From: Hyphomicrobiales bacterium
Lineage (GTDB): Bacteria; Pseudomonadota; Alphaproteobacteria; Rhizobiales; Xanthobacteraceae
Assembly (NCBI GenBank): GCA_017304505.1
Contig: JAFKKQ010000341.1
Location: 1-9,171 of the forward strand
DNA length: 9,171 bases
Direction: 5' to 3'
Position 1 is the stretch's first letter. Each line of letters opens with the position of its first letter. The notes below the pieces were generated by a model. The model did not search any database, was not told the origin of the DNA, and saw only the letters and a list, made by a program, of their open reading frames with translations. A program made the translations under genes and the position numbers. Positions 1 to 5,900 of this stretch are shown here, piece by piece.

Positions 1-570
1 AGGGAAGCAGGCCCGATCGGCGTCACGGTCACGCCGTTCCGGCGGCCGAGCGAACAAGAACTGGCGCACGACTTCCTCTGGCGCGCGCATATCGCCGCGC
101 CGCGCCGAGGCTTCATCGGCGTCTTCAATCGTTCTCACTACGAAGACGTGCTGGTCGGCCGTGTGCACAAGCTCGCACCCCCGGAGGCGATCAAGGCGCG
201 GTACGAGCAGATCAATGCATTCGAGAAGATCCTGGTGGAGAACGGCACCACAATTCTCAAATTCATGCTGCACGTTTCAAAGAAAGAACAGGGCGAGCGC
301 TTGCAGGCCCGCCTCGACGAGGCGAAGCACCGCTGGAAATTCAACCCGGACGACCTCAAGGATCGCGCACTCTGGGATGAGTATATGGCGGCCTATGAAC
401 TGATGCTGGATCGCTGTTCAACCGCATGGGCATCGTGGCTCGTGATCCCGTCCGATCATAAATGGGCGCGGAACGCGGCCATTGCCGCGATCGTGCGTAA
501 AACCCTGGAGGCGATGAATCCCCGCTATCCCAAGCCCGATTGGGATCCCAAAAGTTTCGTCATCGAATAG
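1..570 (+). CDS. ppk2: Polyphosphate kinase 2 family (PPK2, class III-like), 5' partial
   Basis: The reading frame is open from base 1 to a TAG at 568-570, so the N-terminal part with the Walker A loop lies outside the window; 189 residues are visible. Seen: an F-R-R-P-S-x-x-E-L-x-H-D-F-L-W-R block (about residues 13-27 of the visible part), then GFIGVFNRSHYEDVL, then FEKILVENGTTILKF and HVSKKEQ. These are hallmark blocks of PPK2 enzymes, and the pattern resembles the PPK2_rel_1 / class III group. Known for the family: soluble cytoplasmic enzymes that transfer phosphate between polyphosphate and nucleotides, with class III members able to phosphorylate AMP and ADP. The direction preferred in vivo cannot be read from this sequence. 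The C-terminal end (KPDWDPKSFVIE) looks complete. The stop overlaps the tail-to-tail neighbour msrQ by 11 bp, so there is no room for an intervening terminator. Confidence 0.93.
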   Translation, partial: REAGPIGVTVTPFRRPSEQELAHDFLWRAHIAAPRRGFIGVFNRSHYEDVLVGRVHKLAPPEAIKARYEQINAFEKILVENGTTILKFMLHVSKKEQGERLQARLDEAKHRWKFNPDDLKDRALWDEYMAAYELMLDRCSTAWASWLVIPSDHKWARNAAIAAIVRKTLEAMNPRYPKPDWDPKSFVIE

Positions 571-1504
571 GTTTTGCGGTGGCTCCGCCAAACGACCGGC
601 GCGGTCCGACCAAGTACGCACGCACCAGATCGACTGCCGTCACGATCAATCCCGCCGCGAGGACCAGCCAGCCGGGACGGATGGTGGCGATATCGCTGAA
701 GTCAAATGCGGTTTGCAATACGCGCAGCGGGGATACGTTGAACACGAGGCCGATGCCGATCGCTTCCGCGATAAATGTCAGGGCCGCAATCGCAATGCTC
801 AACGCAAGGAGCATCCACGTCGGCGGTTCCGCGCGCGTTTTGCGCAATTTCACGATAAGCCGATAGCCGATCATCCAGCCGAACAGGCCGGCCACGAAGG
901 TCGGCACCGAAACATCGGCCTTGGTCTGCTGGAAGAAATGAATCAACGCCAGCAAGCCGATACCGTAGATGGCGTTATGCAGGAACTGCCAGCGCCGGCC
1001 GCCCAGTCGCCGCACCATGCCATCGGTTGACGTTGCAGCCAGCGCTGCCAGACCAATCAGTGCGACGAAACCAATGGTGAGGTAAAGCCGCAACGCAATT
1101 TCGCTCGCGACCTTCCAAAAATCGAACATCTGATCGGCGACATAAAGCGAGATGTGGCAAGCGGCATAAACAAAGGCACCGACGCCGATCATGCGCCGCA
1201 CATCAACAAGCTGATTCAAGCGCGCGACCCGGCGCAGCGGCGTGACCGCAAGCGACGTCATCAGGAATATCAGGGCCCAATAGCCGGTGCGGTGGATGAC
1301 GTTATTGAGAGGGCGAGCGCCGAAACCCTCTGTGTTGAAATCGTAAACTGCAATGACCACCGGAACGAACAGAAAGGCCAGCGCGACCACCCGCAATGCC
1401 GAGATTTTGCCGCCCGCGTCGCGCCAGACTTGCCACGGCGCTTTAAGCCGGGCCCTGGTTTTGGGGCCGATGGCGCGCCCCACCGATGTGACTGCGTCGG
1501 ACAT
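560..1504 (-). CDS. msrQ: MsrQ/YedZ-like haem-binding ferric-reductase-domain membrane protein
   Basis: A 314-residue integral inner-membrane protein with a ferric-reductase-like transmembrane domain. MsrQ carries haem b and passes electrons from quinones or flavin to the periplasmic molybdoenzyme MsrP, which repairs oxidised methionines. Seen: H71 (VIHRTGYWAL), H117 (YAACHISLY), H176 (FLHNAIYG) and H189 (LIHFF) sit in or beside hydrophobic helices and are the candidate haem ligands. The motif TPLRR follows helix two and DVRRMIG precedes helix three. I count about eight hydrophobic segments (roughly 38-55, 73-90, 106-122, 138-157, 176-190, 202-218, 230-253, 278-298). E. coli MsrQ is near 211 residues, so this one carries an N-terminal extension and about two extra C-terminal helices. 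No msrP lies in the window. The ATG at 1504-1502 has only a weak Shine-Dalgarno sequence (GGAC), so the start is less sure than the family. Confidence 0.88.
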   Translation of the reverse strand: MSDAVTSVGRAIGPKTRARLKAPWQVWRDAGGKISALRVVALAFLFVPVVIAVYDFNTEGFGARPLNNVIHRTGYWALIFLMTSLAVTPLRRVARLNQLVDVRRMIGVGAFVYAACHISLYVADQMFDFWKVASEIALRLYLTIGFVALIGLAALAATSTDGMVRRLGGRRWQFLHNAIYGIGLLALIHFFQQTKADVSVPTFVAGLFGWMIGYRLIVKLRKTRAEPPTWMLLALSIAIAALTFIAEAIGIGLVFNVSPLRVLQTAFDFSDIATIRPGWLVLAAGLIVTAVDLVRAYLVGPRRSFGGATAKPIR

Positions 1505-1521
1505 GAATGTCCGGTATCATG

Positions 1522-1555
1522 ATCGCAAAATCTGCGCCAATAACGGATTTGCGAT
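1522..1555. repeat. Inverted repeat in the msrQ leader
   Basis: ATCGCAAA at 1522-1529 is matched by TTTGCGAT at 1548-1555, separated by 18 bp. Allowing one bulged A, the arms extend to ATCGCAAAATC and GATTTGCGAT. The repeat lies 17 bp upstream of the msrQ start, in the gap between msrQ and the divergent binding-protein gene. It could be an operator for a dimeric regulator or an mRNA hairpin in the msrQ leader. The sequence alone does not decide. Confidence 0.45.
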
Positions 1556-1688
1556 GCGCGACAATCGGCGCGATGACGCGGCCGTGATCGGCTCGATGGC
1601 AGAATCAAGCGACAGGATGCCCTCTTTGCGGGGGTTCCACGCCAGTGTTAACCTTCTCAACAATAACAACAATCACAGGGAGGTTTTG

Positions 1689-2711
1689 ATGCGCGCGTTT
1701 CGCTTAAGCGTCCTGCTTGCCCTTGCGGTCGTTGTAACGCTGACCATCCCCGATCAGCGGCGGGCCGCTGCCGCCGAACCGGTCAAGATCCGCGTAGGCT
1801 GGATCACGACGCCGGCGTCGATGGTCCCGCTGCTGTTCCTTAAGTCGGGCGTCGCCAAGCATCACGGCAAGTCCTACACGTTCGAACCGATCCATTTCTC
1901 GTCGTCCACGCTGCAAATCACAGCGATCAGCCAGGGCGAGATCGATATCGCCGGATTCGGCTATTCCAGCTTTCCGCTGGCGATCCAGAACGGCGGGCTT
2001 GCCGACCTGCGCATCATCGCCGACGAGATCCAGGATGGCGCGCCCGGTTATTATGCGACGCCGTTTTTTGTGCGTAAGGACTCGGGCATCAACAAGATCG
2101 AAGATATGAAGGGCAAGGTCGCCGCGACCAATGGCCTTGGGAGCGGCGTCGATATCATTATGCGCGCCGCACTCAGTAGCCACGGACTTCGGGTCACGCG
2201 CGACTACACCATGATCGAAGCGCCTTTCCCCACCCACAAGGCGATCCTCAAGGAGCGCAAGGCCGATCTGGTGGTCGGCGTGCTGCCGTTTGCCTACGAC
2301 CCGGACTTCGCCGACTTTGCCAAGCCTCTGTTCACCACACAGTCCGCCACGGGACCCATTGCGTTGTCGTTCTGGGCTGCGCGCAAGGGGTTCATCGACA
2401 AGAACCGCGCTGCGCTAGTCGACCTGATGGAGGATTACGGCGCGGTGCTACGTTGGTACTACGATCCGGCCAACCACAAAGAGGCCGTGGCGCTCACGGC
2501 CGGCTTTCTCAAGCGACCGCCCGCGGCATTCGATAGCTGGCTGTTCACCCATCGCGATTTCCACCGCGACCTCGACGGCAAACCCGACCTCAAGGTGGTG
2601 CAGGAAAGCGTGGACAAGGTGAAGGAACTGGGCTTCATCAAAACCGCAATCGACGTCTCCCGATACGCCGATCTCAGCCTGGTTGAGGAAGCAGCCAAGC
2701 GGCGGCACTGA
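1689..2711 (+). CDS. ABC transporter periplasmic substrate-binding protein, NMT1/TauA/SsuA type
   Basis: A 340-residue exported solute-binding protein. The start is ATG 1689, with GGGAGG at 1678-1683 five bases upstream; farther-upstream in-frame starts would run antisense through msrQ. Residues 1-29 form a signal peptide: R2/R5, hydrophobic 6-20, then a run of four Ala, with likely cleavage before E30-P31. The mature part opens with VKIRVGW, the first strand of the fold. GEIDIAGFG (83-91) and IEDMKGK followed by a Gly-rich GLGSG (137 onward) are typical of the NMT1/TauA/SsuA binding-protein group. Such proteins capture nitrate, sulfonates, taurine, thiamine precursors or aromatic acids for an ABC importer; the ligand here cannot be assigned. 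No permease or ATPase gene is next to it, so it is an orphan or the transporter lies elsewhere. The gene downstream is a DUF2189 membrane protein, 68 bp away. Confidence 0.88.
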   Translation: MRAFRLSVLLALAVVVTLTIPDQRRAAAAEPVKIRVGWITTPASMVPLLFLKSGVAKHHGKSYTFEPIHFSSSTLQITAISQGEIDIAGFGYSSFPLAIQNGGLADLRIIADEIQDGAPGYYATPFFVRKDSGINKIEDMKGKVAATNGLGSGVDIIMRAALSSHGLRVTRDYTMIEAPFPTHKAILKERKADLVVGVLPFAYDPDFADFAKPLFTTQSATGPIALSFWAARKGFIDKNRAALVDLMEDYGAVLRWYYDPANHKEAVALTAGFLKRPPAAFDSWLFTHRDFHRDLDGKPDLKVVQESVDKVKELGFIKTAIDVSRYADLSLVEEAAKRRH

Positions 2712-2733
2712 CGGAACCTGACGCCGCCTGCGT

Positions 2734-2763
2734 GCGTTGCCATCGTCAGCTTGATGGCAACGC
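2734..2763 (+). other. Strong intercistronic hairpin between binding protein and DUF2189 gene
   Basis: GCGTTGCCATC at 2734-2744 pairs perfectly with GATGGCAACGC at 2753-2763, giving an 11-bp stem with an 8-base loop (GTCAGCTT). It begins 22 bp after the binding-protein stop and ends two bases before the AGGAGG that serves the next gene. No run of T follows, so it does not look like a classical intrinsic terminator. A processing or mRNA-stability hairpin protecting the upstream transcript, or a structure that tunes translation of the downstream gene, fits better. The pairing is seen directly; the role is inference. Confidence 0.7.
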
Positions 2764-2765
2764 TC

Positions 2766-2771
2766 AGGAGG
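2766..2771 (+). promoter_or_regulatory. Ribosome binding site fixing the DUF2189 start
   Basis: A perfect AGGAGG stands eight bases before ATG 2780. It favours this ATG over the in-frame GTG at 2732, which would place the hairpin at 2734-2763 inside the coding region. Confidence 0.8.
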
Positions 2772-2779
2772 GCAGGACC

Positions 2780-3571
2780 ATGGCACGAATCCACGTCATC
2801 GGCGGCACCGGCGAGAGCCTCGACATTCCCGCCGTTCGAAAAATCGGGCCCCGCGATTTGGCCGATGCGCTGGCAAGCGGCATTGACGACTTCGCCGCGA
2901 TGCCGAGCCACGCGGTTTTCCTGTGTCTGATCTATCCGATCGTCGGTTTTTTCCTGGGTGGCCTGACACTTGGCTACAACGTACTGCCGCTGTTCTTCCC
3001 CCTCGCCGCCGGTTTCGCATTGATCGGGCCGGTCGCGGCGGTCGGTCTTTATGAATTAAGCCGGCGGCGCGAGCGCGGCCTCGACGCGCACTGGACCCAC
3101 GCTTTCGACGTTCTGCGCTCGCCTTCCTTGAGCGCAATCGTCGCGCTTGGATGCGTGCTCATGGGCTTTTTCCTGGCTTGGCTGGCAAGCGCCCAGGCGC
3201 TCTATGAGTCGCTGTTCGGCGTCATGCCACCATCGTCGTTCGGCCAATTTGTGAGAGACGTGTTCACCACCCCCGCCGGCCATTCGCTCATGCTGTGGGG
3301 CAACCTGATCGGCTTCCTGTTTGCTGTCTGTGTGCTGACCATCAGTGCCGTATCATTCCCGTTGCTGATCGACCGAGAGGTTGGCGCCGCAAGCGCTGTC
3401 GCTACATCGGTGCGAGTGGTGATGACAAACCCCACAACGATGGCCCTGTGGGGCTTGATCGTGGCCGCCCTGCTTGTGATCGGCTCGCTGCCGGCGTTCA
3501 TCGGACTTGCGGCGGTGATGCCGGTGCTCGGCCACGCCACCTGGCATCTCTACCGCAAGGCCGTGGTTTAA
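2780..3571 (+). CDS. DUF2189 family integral membrane protein
   Basis: A 263-residue predicted inner-membrane protein. Seen: a soluble N-terminal stretch of about 44 residues containing IRKIGPRDL-like sequence (VRKIGPRDLADAL, 19-31). Hydrophobic segments follow near 45-65, 68-91, 118-138, 170-195 and 222-250. Between them are the conserved-looking blocks GPVAAVGLYELSRRRERG (83-100), PLLIDREVGAASAV (194-207) and PVLGHATWHLYRKAV (248-262). These match DUF2189, a group of predicted membrane proteins of unknown function common in alphaproteobacteria. Nothing suggests an enzyme active site. The hydrophobic pattern and the binding-protein gene upstream invite the idea of a transporter partner, but there is no EAA-loop permease signature, so I do not call it a permease. 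The start is set by a perfect ribosome binding site. It may be co-transcribed with the binding-protein gene. Confidence 0.85.
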   Translation: MARIHVIGGTGESLDIPAVRKIGPRDLADALASGIDDFAAMPSHAVFLCLIYPIVGFFLGGLTLGYNVLPLFFPLAAGFALIGPVAAVGLYELSRRRERGLDAHWTHAFDVLRSPSLSAIVALGCVLMGFFLAWLASAQALYESLFGVMPPSSFGQFVRDVFTTPAGHSLMLWGNLIGFLFAVCVLTISAVSFPLLIDREVGAASAVATSVRVVMTNPTTMALWGLIVAALLVIGSLPAFIGLAAVMPVLGHATWHLYRKAVV

Positions 3572-3686
3572 TGACCCACTCGGCGGCGACACACGGCCGT
3601 CCGACTCGCATCGGCTCAAAACGGAAAGGCCGCTCCGCCGGAGGCATTGCCGTGCTATAGCTTTGCTTATTGAGCAGGGCGAACGC

Positions 3687-3692
3687 GAGGAA
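3687..3692 (+). promoter_or_regulatory. Ribosome binding site fixing the dienelactone hydrolase start
   Basis: GAGGAA lies four bases before ATG 3697. It supports that start over the in-frame TTG at 3670, which has no comparable site and would add nine residues before the conserved N terminus. Confidence 0.65.
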
Positions 3693-3696
3693 CGGC

Positions 3697-4443
3697 ATGT
3701 CATACCCAGGGCTGATTGCAGAGACCGTTAGCTTTCAAGGACACAACGGTGACAAGGGCGAAGCTTATTACGCGCGACCGACCGCGCCGGGAAAAGCGCC
3801 AGGCGTTGTACTGATCCATCACCTGCCCGGCTGGGACGAATGGATTTGCGAGGCGACGCGCAAGCTCGCGCACCACGGGTTTTCGACGATCGCGCCGCAC
3901 CTTTATTTCCGCGAAGGACCTGGCAGCCCTGACGATCTAGGTGCCCGCGTGCGGGCGGCCGGCGGCGTCGCCGACGAGCAAGTGGTCGGCGACAGCAAAG
4001 CCGCCGCCGCATGGCTCCGCGCCCGGCCGGAGGTCAATGGCAAGGTTGGCGTCATCGGTTTCTGTTCGGGCGGACGCCACGCCTTCCTGGTTTGCTGCCG
4101 CACGACAGAATTTGACGCGATGGTCGACTGCTGGGGCGGTAACGTCGTCGTCGACGATCCGAAGGCGCTGAATGCCAAGCGGCCGGTGGCTCCGATCGAT
4201 CTTGCCGACAAGATCAATTGTCCGATCCTCGGCTTGTTCGGCAACGACGACGCGAACCCCACGGCCGATCAGGTCAACCGCACCGAGGCGGTGCTCAAGA
4301 AGCTCGGCAAGGACTACACCTTCCACCGCTACGACGGTGCGGGACATGCGTTCTTCAACGCGGCGCGCATTTCCTATCGGCCCGAGCAGGCGGCCGACGG
4401 CTGGGCCAAGGTCTTCGCCTTCTTCCATAAGCATCTCGGCTGA
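3697..4443 (+). CDS. Dienelactone hydrolase family protein (alpha/beta hydrolase fold)
   Basis: A 248-residue cytoplasmic alpha/beta hydrolase with no signal peptide. Seen: the nucleophile elbow GFCSGG places Cys123 as nucleophile; the FGNDDANPT segment supplies the acid (Asp184 or Asp185); GAGHAFF gives His217. This Cys-Asp-His triad and the length are those of the dienelactone hydrolase family, whose founder opens dienelactones to maleylacetate in chloroaromatic breakdown. Here, however, the strand after VVLI reads HHLPGW where classical enzymes have a QEIFG-type motif with the Glu that interacts with the nucleophile. The true substrate may therefore be a different ester, lactone or thioester. 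No aromatic catabolism genes are nearby. A DUF6295-like gene follows after 35 bp, probably in the same transcript. Confidence 0.9.
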   Translation: MSYPGLIAETVSFQGHNGDKGEAYYARPTAPGKAPGVVLIHHLPGWDEWICEATRKLAHHGFSTIAPHLYFREGPGSPDDLGARVRAAGGVADEQVVGDSKAAAAWLRARPEVNGKVGVIGFCSGGRHAFLVCCRTTEFDAMVDCWGGNVVVDDPKALNAKRPVAPIDLADKINCPILGLFGNDDANPTADQVNRTEAVLKKLGKDYTFHRYDGAGHAFFNAARISYRPEQAADGWAKVFAFFHKHLG

Positions 4444-4478
4444 CGGCCAGATCAACCGGAAAACGACAGGAATTCGCC

Positions 4479-4799
4479 ATGTGCTCTTACATCGTCGAAA
4501 AGGCCAAGCTGGTCGGCAGCGCCAAGGGTCCGAGCGGCTGGATGCGGGTCGACACCGCCAACGTTTATTACGATCATCCCTTTCACGCGCCGCTCGACCA
4601 TGCGCTCGGCATCGACTTCATCTGCGAGGCCGATGGCGGTCGCGAGCGGGTGGCCGTCGAGCTTTCGCGGCAATCGGCGCTGGATTTGATCGACGCAATC
4701 AAAGCGGCCCTGGCCAGCGGCGACGCCGCACACGCGCAAGCTCCGCAAGAATGCGTCACCCTTGCGGCATCGCAGGCGGATGTCGCCCGGCTGTTCTAG
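4479..4799 (+). CDS. Small DUF6295-like protein
   Basis: A 106-residue soluble protein beginning MCSYIVEKAKLVGSAKGPSGW, followed by ANVYYDHPFHAPLDHALGID (about 27-46) and RVAVELSRQSALDLIDAIKAAL (56-77). The MC[ST]Y start, the G-S-x-K-G-P-x-G-W block and the YYDHPxHAPxxH block match what I recall of DUF6295, a family of unknown function. The several His and Asp in that block could bind a metal or form an active site, but this is inference. The start has AGGAA (4468-4472) six bases before the ATG. The gene follows the dienelactone hydrolase by only 35 bp, which suggests co-expression. Its stop lies 15 bp from the convergent dapA stop. The C-terminal 25 residues look unconserved and Ala/Gln-rich. 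Confidence 0.8.
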   Translation: MCSYIVEKAKLVGSAKGPSGWMRVDTANVYYDHPFHAPLDHALGIDFICEADGGRERVAVELSRQSALDLIDAIKAALASGDAAHAQAPQECVTLAASQADVARLF

Positions 4800-4814
4800 C
4801 CGTCCTTGCGATGG

Positions 4815-5705
4815 CTAATTGATGAGGCCGGCGTGGACCATAGCCTCGCGCACCGCAGCCTGCGCCTTCTCGGATGCGGGCACCATTGGCAGCCGCACCG
4901 TATTGGCGCATTTGCCGAGCAGCGACAGTGCATACTTGACCGGCGCGGGGCTGGTTTCGACAAACAGATTGAGGTGCAGCGGCGTGAGCTTGTCCTGAAG
5001 CTTGAGGGCGGTGGCGTAATCGCCCTTCAAGCACGCCGCCTGAAACTCCGAACACAGCCGCGGCGCCACATTGGACGTCACCGAGATGCAGCCGTGGCCG
5101 CCGTGAGCGTTAAAGCCGAGCGCAGTGATGTCCTCGCCGGAAAGCTGATTAAAGTCCTCGCCGATCGTCGCACGTTGCTGGGAAACGCGGGCAAGGTTTG
5201 CTGTGGCATCCTTCACGCCGGCAATGTTCGGCAACTCGTAGAGCCGCTTCATGGTGTCAACGTTGATGTCGACAATCGAGCGGGCGGGAATGTTGTACAT
5301 GATGATCGGGATGCCGACGGCATCGTTAACCGCCTTAAAGTGCTGATAGAGCCCTTCCTGCGTCGGCTTGTTGTAATACGGACTGACCACCAGCAAGGCG
5401 TCGACGCCGGCCTTCTCGGCATGCTTCGAGAGGCTGATTGCCTCGTCGGTCGAGTTGGAACCCGTGCCCGCCACCACGGGAACCCGCCCCTTAGCCTGCT
5501 GAACGCACCATTCTACCACCTGTTCATGTTCCGCATGCGAAAGCGTCGGGCTTTCGCCGGTGGTGCCGACCGGGACCAAGCCGTTGGTGCCTTCGGAAAT
5601 TTGCCATTCGACCAGATCGCGAAACCCTTTTTCGTCCAGCGAGCCATTCTTGAACGGCGTGACGAGCGCGGTGAAGGAACCCCGAAATCTCGTCTTGGCG
5701 GTCAT
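4815..5705 (-). CDS. dapA: 4-hydroxy-tetrahydrodipicolinate synthase
   Basis: A 296-residue enzyme of normal family length that condenses pyruvate with aspartate semialdehyde, the first step committed to diaminopimelate and lysine; the cytoplasmic enzyme is usually a tetramer. Seen: [11 protein letters not shown] with Thr48/Thr49, Tyr111 (SPYYNKP), Tyr137 in MYNIPAR with Arg142, the Schiff-base Lys165 in GVKDAT, and [11 protein letters not shown] (202-212). Residues aligning with the E. coli lysine-inhibition site are present (Ser52, His57, His60, Asn84, Glu88, Tyr110), so feedback inhibition by lysine is likely; that is inference from alignment by eye. The start is ATG 5705, supported by GAGGAA just upstream, rather than GTG 5735, which falls in an inverted repeat. 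It is divergent from the lytic transglycosylase gene and convergent with the DUF6295 gene. Confidence 0.97.
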   Translation of the reverse strand: MTAKTRFRGSFTALVTPFKNGSLDEKGFRDLVEWQISEGTNGLVPVGTTGESPTLSHAEHEQVVEWCVQQAKGRVPVVAGTGSNSTDEAISLSKHAEKAGVDALLVVSPYYNKPTQEGLYQHFKAVNDAVGIPIIMYNIPARSIVDINVDTMKRLYELPNIAGVKDATANLARVSQQRATIGEDFNQLSGEDITALGFNAHGGHGCISVTSNVAPRLCSEFQAACLKGDYATALKLQDKLTPLHLNLFVETSPAPVKYALSLLGKCANTVRLPMVPASEKAQAAVREAMVHAGLIN

Positions 5706-5708
5706 AGT

Positions 5709-5715
5709 CTTCCTC
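5709..5715 (-). promoter_or_regulatory. dapA: Ribosome binding site fixing the dapA start
   Basis: On the minus strand GAGGAAG is followed by three bases and ATG 5705. It selects this ATG over the in-frame GTG at 5735 and gives the usual 296-residue protein. Confidence 0.7.
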
Positions 5716-5729
5716 GATCTACGGTTGCG

Positions 5730-5744
5730 CGGCACGGCGTGCCG
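5730..5744. repeat. Perfect inverted repeat in the dapA leader
   Basis: CGGCAC (5730-5735) and GTGCCG (5739-5744) are separated by GGC, giving a 6-bp GC-rich hairpin or a 15-bp operator-like palindrome. It sits about 25 bp upstream of the dapA start in the divergent dapA/slt region. It may act as a leader hairpin or protein-binding site for dapA. No T run is present in either direction, so it is not a convincing terminator. Confidence 0.5.
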
Positions 5745-5900
5745 ACGGGCGCTGAACTTACCAACAAAATATCGGCTCGGCTTGGTCGATGAAAGCCCCG
5801 TGTCCTGTTAATCTCGGCAACCGCGCCAAAGTGTAGCCGCGTTTCTGGCGGATTTAGCTTTCGCCAATGCTATCAACGGAATAGCTATCGGCCGACCGAC

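Noticed and set aside
1626..1654. Possible promoter TTGCGG-N17-TAACCT before the binding-protein gene
   Set aside because: Only three of six bases match the consensus in each box, so it is no better than chance in a region of this size.
1353..1688. Upstream extension of the binding-protein gene to an in-frame start at 1353
   Set aside because: It would run antisense through msrQ and place over 100 residues before a clear signal peptide; ATG 1689 has its own strong ribosome binding site.
4806..5792. A 328-codon plus-strand frame over dapA
   Set aside because: It is antisense to dapA, which has every catalytic residue; the plus-strand translation has no family resemblance.
5764..5795. Possible minus-strand promoter TTTCAT-N17-TATTTT for dapA
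   Set aside because: The -10-like box is fair but the -35-like box matches at only two positions; it is too weak to annotate.
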